Origin: Devosia sp. 67-54
GTDB taxonomy: Bacteria; Pseudomonadota; Alphaproteobacteria; Rhizobiales; Devosiaceae
DNA: 64,000 nt
Direction of reading: 5' to 3'
Assembly: GCF_001899075.1 (NCBI RefSeq)
Contig: NZ_MKVA01000005.1
Coordinates: 62,001 to 126,000 of the forward strand
Both the position numbers and the translations under genes were made by a program. The stretch's first letter is position 1, and every line of letters begins with the position of its first letter. The notes below the pieces were generated by a model that was not told the DNA's origin, searched no databases, and saw nothing but the letters and a program-made list of their open reading frames with translations. This document shows, one piece after another, positions 44,187-52,457 of this stretch.

Positions 44187-45038
44187 ATGATCAACCTCAA
44201 GACCATTTTCGCTGCCACCGTGCTCGGCTTCGGTCTCGCCGGCGCCGCCATCGCGCAGGAGAGCGCGGCGACGGAAGACGACACCATCACCAAGCAGCAC
44301 TGGAGCTTCGCGGGGCCGTTCGGCACGTTCGACCAGAACCAACTGCAGCGTGGCTTCCAGGTGTTCAAGGAAGTCTGCTCCAACTGCCATTCGGCGCATC
44401 TGCTGGCGTTCCGCAACCTGGCGGAGCCGGGCGGGCCGAGTTTCTCGGCGGCGCAGGTGAAGGCGCTCGCTGCGTCCTATGAGATCGAGGATCCGACCGC
44501 CGATGGCGGCAAGCGTCCGGGTCTGGCGTCGGACAATTGGCCGTCGCCGTTCGCGACCGAGCAGGACGCGCGTGACGCCAATGGCGGCGCGCTGCCGCCG
44601 GACATGTCGGTGCTGGCCAAGGCGCGCAGCGTCGAGGACAAATTCCCCAACTGGCTGTTCAACTATTTCACCACCTATGCCGAAGGCGGGCCGGACTACA
44701 TCCACGCGCTGATGAACGGCTACGAGGACCCGGCGCCGGCCGATTTCCAGCTTCCCGAGGGCAAGCACTACAACAAGTACTTCCCGGGCCATGCCATCGG
44801 CATGCCGCCGCCGCTGAGCGACGGACAGGTGCAGTATGTCGCGGGGGCTGACGGCGCCACGGTGCCGCTGACCGTGGACCAGTACTCCAAGGATGTCGGC
44901 GCCTTCCTGATGTGGATGGCCGAGCCGCACCTCGACAGCAACAAGGCGGCGGGCTTCCGCGTGCTGACCTTCCTGATCCTGTTCGCCGTGCTGATGTGGC
45001 TGGTGAAGCAGCGGCTGTGGCGCAAGGTCGAGCACTGA
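44187..45038 (+). CDS. petC: cytochrome c1 of the bc1 complex
   Basis: A 283-residue cytochrome c1. A signal peptide (MINLKTIFAATVLGFGLAGAAIA) is followed by the haem-binding C64-S-N-C-H68, an axial Met in the AIGMPPPLS region, and a C-terminal membrane anchor (VLTFLILFAVLMWLVKQRLW). It begins 18 bases after petB and closes the operon, followed by a clear intrinsic terminator. The electrons that PuuD draws from urate should also enter the chain at a c-type cytochrome. Confidence 0.96.
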   Translation: MINLKTIFAATVLGFGLAGAAIAQESAATEDDTITKQHWSFAGPFGTFDQNQLQRGFQVFKEVCSNCHSAHLLAFRNLAEPGGPSFSAAQVKALAASYEIEDPTADGGKRPGLASDNWPSPFATEQDARDANGGALPPDMSVLAKARSVEDKFPNWLFNYFTTYAEGGPDYIHALMNGYEDPAPADFQLPEGKHYNKYFPGHAIGMPPPLSDGQVQYVAGADGATVPLTVDQYSKDVGAFLMWMAEPHLDSNKAAGFRVLTFLILFAVLMWLVKQRLWRKVEH

Positions 45039-45067
45039 GACGTGTAGCTGACAGCGAGTAGCGAACA

Positions 45068-45093
45068 GGGGCCTGCCGTCGGCGGGCCCCTTT
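45068..45093 (+). terminator. intrinsic terminator of the pet operon
   Basis: GGGGCCTGCCG pairs with CGGCGGGCCCC (one T-G pair) 30 bases after the petC stop, followed by TTT. The stem is very GC-rich and the placement at the operon end supports its role. Confidence 0.75.
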
Positions 45094-45153
45094 CCATCTT
45101 GCGCCGCTCGGCCTGCCTCTTTTCATCCAGATTGCCGGTGCTAGAGTGCAACC

Positions 45154-45345
45154 ATGTCGCCGATCCGCACCGCCGCCACCATCATCGGAGTTGCCGTTAC
45201 GGTCGCCCGTCATCCGGCGGTCCGCGCCGCGGTCAAGGCCGCGCCGCTGCTGGTGACCCCGAAGATGCGCGAGATGGCGACGGAGGCGACCCTGGAGACG
45301 GCGTTTCGCGCCGGGGTGCTGGCGCGCAAGATCGTGCGAAGGTGA
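45154..45345 (+). CDS. small hypothetical protein
   Basis: A possible 63-residue basic protein (MSPIRTAATIIGVAVTVARHPAVRAAVKAAPLLV...). The N-terminal half is hydrophobic enough for membrane association and the rest is amphipathic and Arg-rich. No family recognised. It is between petC and apt and not antisense to another gene. No clear ribosome-binding site is visible, so it is tentative. Confidence 0.5.
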   Translation: MSPIRTAATIIGVAVTVARHPAVRAAVKAAPLLVTPKMREMATEATLETAFRAGVLARKIVRR

Positions 45346-45349
45346 TGAA

Positions 45350-45440
45350 GTGAATGGTGAATAGTAAATGGTGAATGGTAGGTGGTGAATGGCAGGATGC
45401 CGATCTACCATTCACCATTCACCATTCACCATTCACCACC
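45350..45440 (+). repeat. interrupted inverted repeat built from heptamers
   Basis: The left side (45350-45392) carries several copies of GGTGAAT-like units, and the right side (45407-45440) has four in-phase copies of the complementary ATTCACC ending CACC. Together they form a long imperfect stem around a 14-base centre, immediately upstream of apt (start 45452). The right arm is strictly periodic, which suggests slipped-strand expansion. Confidence 0.8.
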
Positions 45441-45451
45441 TTCCGCCGCCC

Positions 45452-45982
45452 ATGCTTGACCTCAAATCGCTGATCCGCACCATCCCGGACTATCCCAAGC
45501 CGGGTATCCTGTTTCGCGATATCACCACGCTGATCGAGCATCCGGAGGGGTTCCGCGAGAGCGTCGAGCGGCTGGCGGCGGCGCATCGCGGCCTCGGCAT
45601 CACGCATGTGGCGGGGATCGAGGCGCGCGGCTTCATCTTCGGGGCGGGGGTTGCGATCGCCCTCGGGGTGGGGTTCGTGCCCATCCGCAAGCGCGGCAAG
45701 CTGCCGGGAGCGACGATCGGGCAGAACTACACGCTCGAATACGGCGTCGATACCATCGAGATCCACGCCGACGTGCTGTCCAGCGTGCACAAGGTGCTGC
45801 TGATCGACGATCTGATCGCCACCGGCGGCACGGCGCTGGCGGCTGCCGGCCTGCTGCGGCGTACGGGTGCGGTGGTCGAGAACGCCGGCTTCGTCATCGA
45901 CCTGTTCGACCTCGGCGGCGCCGACAAGCTGCGGGCGCTCGGCGTCGAGGTGCAGAGCCTCGTGGCGTTTCCCGGACATTGA
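45452..45982 (+). CDS. apt: adenine phosphoribosyltransferase
   Basis: A 176-residue type I phosphoribosyltransferase that salvages adenine to AMP with PRPP. The PRPP loop VLLIDDLIATGGTALAA, GIEARGFIFG and RKRGKLPGATIGQNYTLEYG are diagnostic of Apt. The ATG at 45452 gives the standard MLDLKSLIRTIPDYPKPGILFRD N-terminus; upstream in-frame residues derive from the heptamer repeat. Prs, which makes its co-substrate PRPP, is encoded about 11 kb downstream. Confidence 0.96.
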   Translation: MLDLKSLIRTIPDYPKPGILFRDITTLIEHPEGFRESVERLAAAHRGLGITHVAGIEARGFIFGAGVAIALGVGFVPIRKRGKLPGATIGQNYTLEYGVDTIEIHADVLSSVHKVLLIDDLIATGGTALAAAGLLRRTGAVVENAGFVIDLFDLGGADKLRALGVEVQSLVAFPGH

Positions 45983-45996
45983 GCGTACGGCCCTGC

Positions 45997-46830
45997 TCAG
46001 GCGAGGCGCAGCACCACCATGCCGGCAACGATGATGATGGCGGCGGCGATGCGCGCCGGTGTCACCTTTTCCTTGAGCACGATCAGCGCAATGGCGGTGC
46101 CGAACAGGATGGAGGTTTCGCGCAGTGCCGCGACCAGCGCGATCGGCGCTTCGGTCATGGCGTAGAGGACGAGTCCGTAGGAGGCGAGCGTGCCGAGGCC
46201 GCCGACGGCGCCGTAACCCCAGTTGCGGCGGACATAGCCGACGAAGTCGGGACGGCGCAGCAGGGCCCAGAGGGCCAGCGGCGTGCCGGTTAGAACGAAG
46301 ATCCACATGACGTAGGTGGCCGGAGCGCCCGACAGGCGGACGCCGATGCCGTCGTTGAGGGTGTAGCTCGAAATCACCAGCGCGTTGATGGCGGCGAAGA
46401 CGATGCCGCGGCGGTCGCCGGCGCCGCGTCCGCCGAGCAGCATGGTCAGGATGCCGGCCGAGATGAGGCCGATGCCGGCCCATTCGAGCGGGGCGAGGGC
46501 GGAGCCCAGCAGCAACGCCGAGGCGAGGGCGACGAGCAGCGGCGGCAGGCCGCGCATCAGCGGGTAGGCCCGGCTCATGTCGGCGTGGCGATAGGCGAAG
46601 GCGAGCAGGGTGTAGTAGATGACTTCGAGCGTGCCGGAGGCGGCGAGGTACGGCCAGGCCGCCGGCGCCACCGGCGACAGGAAGGGCAGGGCGACGAGCC
46701 CGATCAGGCCGCCGGAGGCGGCGACCAGGATGGTGGTCAGCAGGGTGTCGCTGGCGCCCTTGACCACGGCGTTCCACAGCGCGTGCAGGGCGGCGGCGAC
46801 GAGAACCAGGGCGAAGATGGGAAGCGACAC
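45997..46830 (-). CDS. DMT/EamA-family transporter
   Basis: A 277-residue membrane protein with about ten hydrophobic helices in two EamA repeats, the fold of drug/metabolite transporters. The N-terminus reads MSLPIFALVLVAAALHALWNAVVKG, and the second half ends with ALVAALRETSILFGTAIALIVLKEK, a typical EamA C-terminal helix pair. The start is a GTG. Substrate unknown. Confidence 0.87.
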   Translation of the reverse strand: MSLPIFALVLVAAALHALWNAVVKGASDTLLTTILVAASGGLIGLVALPFLSPVAPAAWPYLAASGTLEVIYYTLLAFAYRHADMSRAYPLMRGLPPLLVALASALLLGSALAPLEWAGIGLISAGILTMLLGGRGAGDRRGIVFAAINALVISSYTLNDGIGVRLSGAPATYVMWIFVLTGTPLALWALLRRPDFVGYVRRNWGYGAVGGLGTLASYGLVLYAMTEAPIALVAALRETSILFGTAIALIVLKEKVTPARIAAAIIIVAGMVVLRLA

Positions 46831-46884
46831 GCGCGAATCCGGGACGGCGGGAGGTAGAACGTTACTCCGCGCGGCGGGCGGCGG

Positions 46885-47268
46885 CTATCGCGGCGTGCAG
46901 GACAGGACCGGTTTATCCGGGGTGTAGAGGGTCAGCACGTCATTGCCGGACTGGTCCAGCGCCACGAGGCCGTAGGTGATGCCGACCGTGGTGAGGTTGC
47001 CGTCGAGGAATTTGACGCCGTCCGAGCCCATTTCGGCATTGCCGGTGCCCGACGCGGTCGAGCCATAGGTGGCCGAGGCGTAGCCATAGCTGCCGGCAAA
47101 CACGGTCAGGAGGCCCGCCTTGGTGTTGTCGACCAGCGCGATGCAGCCCCAATTGCCTTCCGCCGGGCTGACGGTTACCGGCGCGGCCGGGGCGGAGACG
47201 TCGCTATCCTGCGCGAGCACAGGCGTGGCGAAAAGCACGAGGCCAAGGGCGAGAGCGGAGCGGCGCAT
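46885..47268 (-). CDS. exported hypothetical protein
   Basis: A 127-residue protein with a signal peptide (MRRSALALGLVLFATPVLAQ). The mature part contains two cysteines (GCIALVD and the terminal LSCTPR) that could form a disulfide, and Gly/Ser/Thr-rich beta-like sequence. No family is recognised. It starts 4 bases after the stop of the MaoC gene and may share its transcript. Confidence 0.75.
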   Translation of the reverse strand: MRRSALALGLVLFATPVLAQDSDVSAPAAPVTVSPAEGNWGCIALVDNTKAGLLTVFAGSYGYASATYGSTASGTGNAEMGSDGVKFLDGNLTTVGITYGLVALDQSGNDVLTLYTPDKPVLSCTPR

Positions 47269-47272
47269 CGAT

Positions 47273-47830
47273 TCATCCGGTCGGGGACAGCAACTTCCCC
47301 AAAACCGGGAGTCGCGTCAACGCCATCAGCAAACGCAGCCTTAGTGGCATTTTGTAGTCGCGCAGCTTGGAGAACCCCACCAGTTCGGCGTGATACACAG
47401 TTTCGCCGCGCTGGTTGGTGGCCTCGATGGTGTTGAACAGCAGGCCCCAGCCGGGGATGGAGTTGGATGGGCGCTTGCCGGTCACCACCAGCGTATAGGT
47501 GACGCGGTCGCCGGGGCGCACCGGCACCTTGAACTGCATCTTGTTGACGCCCGGGGAGGGACCGGAGACGCCGGGCTCCTTGCCGAGGCTGCGCAGGCGG
47601 TCCTCCTCGGCGAACAAGGCATCGACCATGTGGCGATGGCCGACGCTGACGGTGTGCCAGCCGGAGGCGACGAGGCCGCCGAAATGGCTGAATTTGGCCG
47701 CCTCGGGGTCGATGTGGAAATATTGCGGATCGTAAAGCCGGCCGAAGCGGATGATCTCGGCTTCGGTGAAGTCGTGGCTGCCGAGGGGGAACACCTCGCC
47801 GATGACGATGTCCTCGAACCAGCGGGTCAT
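47273..47830 (-). CDS. MaoC-family dehydratase (second of pair)
   Basis: A 185-residue hot-dog-fold protein of the MaoC/(R)-enoyl-CoA hydratase family. It begins MTRWFEDIVIGEVFPLGSHDFTEAEIIRFGRLYDPQYFHID, with the hydratase motif (Asp and His in the D-P-Q-Y-F-H region) and GGLVASGWHTVS. Its ATG overlaps the upstream MaoC gene's stop (ATGA), so the two likely form a heteromer or act together. The acyl-CoA substrate is unknown. A C-terminal hydrophobic/basic extension (RLRLLMALTRLPVLGKLL) is unusual. Confidence 0.87.
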   Translation of the reverse strand: MTRWFEDIVIGEVFPLGSHDFTEAEIIRFGRLYDPQYFHIDPEAAKFSHFGGLVASGWHTVSVGHRHMVDALFAEEDRLRSLGKEPGVSGPSPGVNKMQFKVPVRPGDRVTYTLVVTGKRPSNSIPGWGLLFNTIEATNQRGETVYHAELVGFSKLRDYKMPLRLRLLMALTRLPVLGKLLSPTG

Positions 47831-48315
47831 GCGGCGCCGTCCAGCGGCACCGAGGGATCGCGCACCTCGACGAGGTTGGCGAGGCGCATGGACATCACCG
47901 CTTCGCCCTTCTGGTTGCGGATGTCGAAATCGAGGGTGACGATGCCGCGCTCGGGGTGGTGGCGCGAGCGGCGCAGCGCAGCGATGGTGGCGGTGCCGCC
48001 GATGGTGTCGCCGACCATCACCGGCGCCTTCCATTTGAGGTCGGAAAAGCCGAGCCCGCCCATCGAGGCGACGGTGTTGAGAAAGCTGTCGACCAGCATC
48101 CGCAGGCTGAGCGCCGCGGTCTGCCAGCCTGACGAGGCCAGGCCGCCCAGTAGCGAGGCCTTCGCCGCCGCTTCATCGAGATGGAAGGGAAACGGGTCGA
48201 ACTCGCGCGCGAAGGTGACGATCATCTCCTTGGTCACCGTGGTGCGGCCGATATCGATCACCTCGCCCACGCGCAGATCTTCGTAGTGGCGGCGGTGGAC
48301 GGTGACGGGGTTCAT
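47827..48315 (-). CDS. MaoC-family dehydratase (first of pair)
   Basis: A 162-residue MaoC-like hot-dog protein (HYEDLRVGEVIDIGRTTVTKEMIVTFAREFDPFPFHLDEAAAK) with the expected FDPFPFH and SGWQTAAL segments. It is the promoter-proximal gene of the MaoC pair. Its ATG at 48315 lies only 5 bases from a perfect 16-bp palindrome, probably the operator of this operon. No acyl-CoA dehydrogenase or thiolase is adjacent, so the pathway is unclear. Confidence 0.87.
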   Translation of the reverse strand: MNPVTVHRRHYEDLRVGEVIDIGRTTVTKEMIVTFAREFDPFPFHLDEAAAKASLLGGLASSGWQTAALSLRMLVDSFLNTVASMGGLGFSDLKWKAPVMVGDTIGGTATIAALRRSRHHPERGIVTLDFDIRNQKGEAVMSMRLANLVEVRDPSVPLDGAA

Positions 48316-48320
48316 GACGG

Positions 48321-48336
48321 TTGACGTATACGTCAA
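48321..48336 (-). promoter_or_regulatory. perfect 16-bp palindrome, candidate operator of the MaoC operon
   Basis: TTGACGTATACGTCAA is a perfect palindrome 5 bp upstream of the first MaoC start codon. It resembles the ACGT-centred sites of MerR-family regulators of branched-chain amino acid and fatty-acid catabolism (LiuR-type), which is an inference from memory of those motifs. Binding here would block the ribosome-binding region or promoter. Confidence 0.6.
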
Positions 48337-48367
48337 GCACAGGCGCGGCGGCAAGCGAGGCATCACT

Positions 48368-48790
48368 CTAGATGCCGGTTATGGCCGCCAAACCCGTCAG
48401 GCTGCCGAAGGCTCCGAAGGTGAGCACGAAGATCGCCAGCAGGATCGCCGGTTCGCGGGTGTTGGCCCGCAGGGTGATCCAGACCAGCAGAACGACGAAG
48501 GCCAGCGCCCACCACGCAAGCGCAATGACCAATCCGACTATGCCAAAAAGGGCGGCCGCCACGCCAAGAACGAGGGGCGTCAGGAACGGCCATGTCGCAG
48601 GCACGGCAAACCAGAGTGCCCGCTTGTCCCTCGATCGCAGGGCCCAGATGGCTCCAACGAGCAGGCAAAGCGGCCCCAGTAGGTACATCACGCTCACCGG
48701 GTGGTTTAGGTCGAGGCCCTGTAGCGGCACGACGAAGTAGAGCTGCAACTGCAGGGCCCAAAGGCTCAACAGTGCTGCAGCAATCTCCAT
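48368..48790 (-). CDS. small polytopic membrane protein
   Basis: A 140-residue protein made almost wholly of about four hydrophobic helices (AAALLSLWALQLQLYFVV; MYLLGPLCLLVGAIWAL; LVLGVAAALFGIVGLVIALAWWALAFVVLLVW; ILLAIFVLTFGAFGSL). No family recognised. The ATG at 48790 is 5 bases downstream of the ychF stop, suggesting co-transcription. Confidence 0.72.
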   Translation of the reverse strand: MEIAAALLSLWALQLQLYFVVPLQGLDLNHPVSVMYLLGPLCLLVGAIWALRSRDKRALWFAVPATWPFLTPLVLGVAAALFGIVGLVIALAWWALAFVVLLVWITLRANTREPAILLAIFVLTFGAFGSLTGLAAITGI

Positions 48791-48795
48791 TTAGG

Positions 48796-49893
48796 CTAGG
48801 TGTTGAACTTGAACAGCATCACGTCGCCGTCCTTGACGACATAGTCCTTGCCTTCGTCGCGGGCCTTGCCGGCTTCCTTGGCGGGGACTTCGCCGCCCAG
48901 CGCGACATAATCGTCAAAGGCGATGGTCTGGGCGCGGATGAAGCCGCGTTCGAAATCGGTGTGGATGACGCCCGCGGCCTGCGGGGCGCGGTCGCCCTTG
49001 TGGATGGTCCAGGCGCGGGCCTCCTTCGGGCCGGCGGTGAAATAGGTTTGCAGGCCAAGCAGTTGGTAGGCTTGCTGGATCAATCGATTCAACCCCGGCT
49101 CGCTGAGCCCGAGCGTATCCAGATATTCGCGCTGTTCGTCGTCGGGAAGCTGGGCGAGTTGGCTCTCGATCTCGGCGGAGATGACGATCACGGCGGCGTC
49201 GTGCTGCCTGGCATACGCCTCCACCTGCCGGCTCATGTCGTTGCCGGTCGCGGCGGAGGCCTCGTCGACATTGCAGACGTAGAGCGCCGGCTTGCTGGTC
49301 AGCAATTGCAGCTCGCGGAACGCCTTCTCCTCTTCGGCACTGCGCTCGACCAGCCGCGCCGATTTGCCCTCGCGCAGCAGCGCCAGCGCACGGTCGATGA
49401 GGTCCAGCGCGAGCTTTGCTTCCTTGTCGCCGCCCTTGGCCTTTTTCTCGACGCCGGTGCGGCGCTTTTCGAGGCTTTCGAGATCGGCCAGCATCAGCTC
49501 GGTCTCGACCACCTCGGCATCGGCGATGGGATCGACCTTGTTGGCGACGTGAATGATGTTGCCGTCCTCGAAGCAGCGCAGCACATAGGCGATGGCGTCG
49601 CATTCGCGGATGTTGGCGAGGAACTGGTTGCCGAGCCCTTCGCCCTTGCTCGCGCCTTTCACCAGCCCGGCGATATCGACGAAGCTCATGCGCGCAGGGA
49701 TGATCTGCTGGCTTTTGGCGATGGCCGCGAGCTTGTCCAGCCGCGCGTCCGGCACCGCCACCTCGCCGGTGTTCGGCTCGATGGTGCAGAACGGGAAATT
49801 GGCGGCCTGCGCGTTGCCGGTGCGGGTGAGGGCGTTGAACAGCGTCGACTTGCCGACATTGGGCAAGCCGACAATCCCCATCTTGAAACCCAT
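48796..49893 (-). CDS. ychF: redox-regulated ribosome-associated ATPase YchF/EngD
   Basis: A 365-residue Obg-family P-loop protein that prefers ATP and binds ribosomes. The Walker A is GLPNVGKST (residues about 8-16), followed by [40 protein letters not shown] and a C-terminal TGS domain ([39 protein letters not shown]). Length and motifs are complete. Confidence 0.96.
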   Translation of the reverse strand: MGFKMGIVGLPNVGKSTLFNALTRTGNAQAANFPFCTIEPNTGEVAVPDARLDKLAAIAKSQQIIPARMSFVDIAGLVKGASKGEGLGNQFLANIRECDAIAYVLRCFEDGNIIHVANKVDPIADAEVVETELMLADLESLEKRRTGVEKKAKGGDKEAKLALDLIDRALALLREGKSARLVERSAEEEKAFRELQLLTSKPALYVCNVDEASAATGNDMSRQVEAYARQHDAAVIVISAEIESQLAQLPDDEQREYLDTLGLSEPGLNRLIQQAYQLLGLQTYFTAGPKEARAWTIHKGDRAPQAAGVIHTDFERGFIRAQTIAFDDYVALGGEVPAKEAGKARDEGKDYVVKDGDVMLFKFNT

Positions 49894-49901
49894 GGATCGT
49901 C

Positions 49902-50363
49902 CTATCGGGAAAGAATTTGCTCAGGGCTATGGGCGAAGGGGTTGATGATCGTCAAGCTCTGTTCGGGGGAGATGGCGATGCGCTGGCCATCCTGCAGGTC
50001 CTCGGAGAGGAAGTGGGTGCAGCCCAGTTCCAGGGCGGAAGCGAGGAGAAGGCAGTCCCACCACGCGTAGCGGTAGCGCAGGAAAAGGGCGCGGGCCTTC
50101 ATGCCCGCCGCGTTGGTGAGGGGGTTTGAACCGAAGGCAGCGAAGGCATCGACCCGGAAGAACGGGTCGTCGCTGCCGAACTTCGCGATCTTGCGGGTGA
50201 TGACGTTCGTCACCTCATTGAGAACCTGCAGGTTGGTCACCCCGCTGTTCCTTATCGTCAGCGTGTTGAGCCAGACCTTGGCGGACGAGCATTTGTCGCG
50301 CTCAGCTTCATCGAGAGTGTAGAGAAAGGTGTTGCTGTCGATGAAGACGCTAGCGCCTGGCAT
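49902..50363 (-). CDS. PIN-domain toxin (VapC-like)
   Basis: A 153-residue PIN-domain protein, probably an RNase toxin. Acidic residues of the metal site are visible in [13 protein letters not shown], in VLNEVTNV and in [27 protein letters not shown]. The ATG at 50363 gives a natural PIN start. It overlaps the antitoxin gene by 14 bases, the usual arrangement of VapBC modules. The active-site set looks intact. Confidence 0.83.
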   Translation of the reverse strand: MPGASVFIDSNTFLYTLDEAERDKCSSAKVWLNTLTIRNSGVTNLQVLNEVTNVITRKIAKFGSDDPFFRVDAFAAFGSNPLTNAAGMKARALFLRYRYAWWDCLLLASALELGCTHFLSEDLQDGQRIAISPEQSLTIINPFAHSPEQILSR

Positions 50364-50607
50364 TGCGCTCGTCCGAGTTCGGCATGCGTCCATTCTCCGA
50401 AATCTGGAGCTTGGGGGCATCGAACACGCGCTGAAGCGCATCGAGCCGTCGTTGACGCTCCGCCGCCGCATCGGCCTCCGTCGATGCATGCGTCCGTTCG
50501 CGCACCAAATCGGCAATAAAGCGCGACATGCTTATGCCTTTGGCGGCCGCCTGAACTCTGGAAAGCTGGTGCGTTTCATCATCAAGGGAGATCGTCAGAT
50601 TTTTCAT
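50350..50607 (-). CDS. ribbon-helix-helix antitoxin (VapB-like)
   Basis: An 85-residue protein starting MKNLTISLDDETHQLSRVQAAAKGISMSRFIADLVRER, the ribbon-helix-helix DNA-binding pattern of small antitoxins. The C-terminal part, rich in charged residues (RQRRLDALQRVFDAPKLQI), would wrap the toxin. The ATG at 50607 is preferred over a GTG one codon earlier. It precedes and overlaps the PIN-domain gene and probably autorepresses the pair. Confidence 0.78.
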   Translation of the reverse strand: MKNLTISLDDETHQLSRVQAAAKGISMSRFIADLVRERTHASTEADAAAERQRRLDALQRVFDAPKLQISENGRMPNSDERNARR

Positions 50608-50720
50608 CACGGACTCACAAAATCACAGAGGCTGTGTTTTCGTGAAATAGTGAGCGCCTGCTAGCCGGTCAAGACTCGTGGGCGGAAGGATCGACGATCC
50701 AGAGATCACGACAAAGCGTG

Positions 50721-51464
50721 TCACTTATCATCCTTCTTGCCCAGCACTTTGCGCAGCATGGCGGCCATCGGGCCTTCGTCCGGCAGCTTGATCGGACGCG
50801 GCCTGGGGCGGGCGGCGTGGATGTGGGACTGGCCGGCAGGCGCCTTCTGGCGCGTCGGGTCGGCGGTGGTTGGGCGCTCGTCGCGGTCGGCGGCGTCGCC
50901 GCTGACGGCGATGGCGAGCTTGTTCATCAGCGTGTTGTCGTCGCCCTTGACCAGCAATTCGGCATTGTCGGCTAGGGCGCCGAGCAGCGGTTCGAGCCAA
51001 TCGAGGTCGGCCTTGGAGAAATCGCCCAGCACCCAGGGCATGACCCGGTCCTTGTGGCCTGGATGGCCGATGCCGAGGCGGACGCGGCGATAGTCGGTGC
51101 CGATGCGCGGGTCGATCGAGCGCAGGCCGTTGTGGCCGCCATTGCCGCCGCCGCGCTTGATGCGCGCCTTGCCGGGCACGAGGTCGAGTTCGTCGTAGAC
51201 GATTGTGATGTCGGCAGGGGTGAGCTTGTAGAACTGCGCCGCCGCCTCGACGCTCTCGCCGGAGGAGTTCATGAAGGTCTGCGGCTTGAGGATGAGCACG
51301 CGCTCGCCACCGAGCGAGCCCTCGGAGACGAGGCCCTTGAATTTCTCGCGGAAGGCGGGAAAGCCGTGGCGCCGGGCAATCTCCTCGACGGCGAGGAAGC
51401 CGATATTGTGGCGGTTGCGGCTGTATTTGTCCCCCGGATTGCCGAGGCCGACGATCAAATGCAT
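50721..51464 (-). CDS. pth: peptidyl-tRNA hydrolase
   Basis: A 247-residue peptidyl-tRNA hydrolase that rescues tRNAs from prematurely released peptidyl-tRNA. The core (about residues 1-185) has GLGNPGDKYSRNRHNIGF with catalytic His, LLKPQTFMN-type sequence with catalytic Asn, and VYDELDLVPGK with Asp. A C-terminal extension of about 60 basic residues (ending MLRKVLGKKDDK) is common in Rhizobiales. It lies 54 bases downstream of rplY, the usual rplY-pth order. Confidence 0.96.
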   Translation of the reverse strand: MHLIVGLGNPGDKYSRNRHNIGFLAVEEIARRHGFPAFREKFKGLVSEGSLGGERVLILKPQTFMNSSGESVEAAAQFYKLTPADITIVYDELDLVPGKARIKRGGGNGGHNGLRSIDPRIGTDYRRVRLGIGHPGHKDRVMPWVLGDFSKADLDWLEPLLGALADNAELLVKGDDNTLMNKLAIAVSGDAADRDERPTTADPTRQKAPAGQSHIHAARPRPRPIKLPDEGPMAAMLRKVLGKKDDK

Positions 51465-51518
51465 CGCCTCGCTCCGGGGGCGGTGGACAGGGGCGGCGCA
51501 GGGGCCGCCCCGTCCGAC

Positions 51519-52202
51519 TTACTTCTTGGCGGGGGCGGCCGGAGTCGCGCCCTTGGCCGGCGCCGCAGCCTGGGTCGCGCCAGCGGCTGGCGCCGCGGCG
51601 GCTTCGGCGGCAGGCGCCGCGGCCTCATCGGAGCGCAGCGCCGACGGCGCGGCGACGGTCGCGATGGTGAGGTCGGTCTCGTGCGTGCGCACCGAGGCCC
51701 CGGCCGGCAGGGTGATCGCCGACAGGTGGATGGTGTCGCCGATATCGCGGCCGGTCAGGTCGACCGTCAGCGCTTCCGGAATGGCATCGGCCGGCACCGA
51801 CAGCTCGAGCGTATGGTGCACGATGTTGAGCACGCCGCCCTTCTTGATGCCCGGGCTCTGCTCCTGGTTGATGAAGTGGACCGCCACCTGCACGTTCAGC
51901 TTGGTGTGGGCGCCGACGCGGAGGAAGTCCACGTGCATCGCCTTGTCCTTGACCGGATCGAGCTGGTAGTCGCGCGGGATCACGCGGTGCTTGGTGCCGT
52001 CGACGTCCAGCGTGATGACGTGGCTCAAAAAGCCGCCGGCATAGATGGACTTCATCGCCTCGTTGTACGAGATCGAGATGGGGGTCGGGTCTTTCTTGTC
52101 GCCGTAGATAACGGCGGGAATCCAGCCTTCACGACGCAGTGCACGAGCGGCCCCCTTGCCCACCCCGCTCCGCGCCTTGGCCTTCAGCTCTGCAGAAGCC
52201 AT
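51519..52202 (-). CDS. rplY: 50S ribosomal protein L25/general stress protein Ctc
   Basis: A 227-residue long-form L25/Ctc. The N-terminal 5S-rRNA-binding domain (ELKAKARSGVGKGAARALRREGWIPAVIYGDKKDP) is followed by the Ctc beta domain (VPADAIPEALTVDLTGRDIGDTIHLS) and an Ala/Pro-rich low-complexity tail of about 50 residues. The ATG at 52202 yields the standard MASAELKAKAR start. It leads the operon with pth. Confidence 0.95.
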   Translation of the reverse strand: MASAELKAKARSGVGKGAARALRREGWIPAVIYGDKKDPTPISISYNEAMKSIYAGGFLSHVITLDVDGTKHRVIPRDYQLDPVKDKAMHVDFLRVGAHTKLNVQVAVHFINQEQSPGIKKGGVLNIVHHTLELSVPADAIPEALTVDLTGRDIGDTIHLSAITLPAGASVRTHETDLTIATVAAPSALRSDEAAAPAAEAAAAPAAGATQAAAPAKGATPAAPAKK

Positions 52203-52457
52203 GGAACGTATCCTTGGGTTGGTGCGATGCCGGGGCATCGGAGCCCGAATACACCGCGCGCCCGTCCTCCAGGGGTGACAGGCGCTTCATGGCGCGGGTC
52301 TATAGGGGAAAGCGGGGGTTTGGGCAAGGCCGGGACAGGCATCGCGGCGCCGGGCGTGGCGGCGTTTCTGGGTGCGAAAATCATTCAACTGAATGATGCC
52401 GGTGCGGCGAGGAGCAGCTAGTCCTGTGGCCGCCATCAGCATCAGGAGGTCTCTCCC

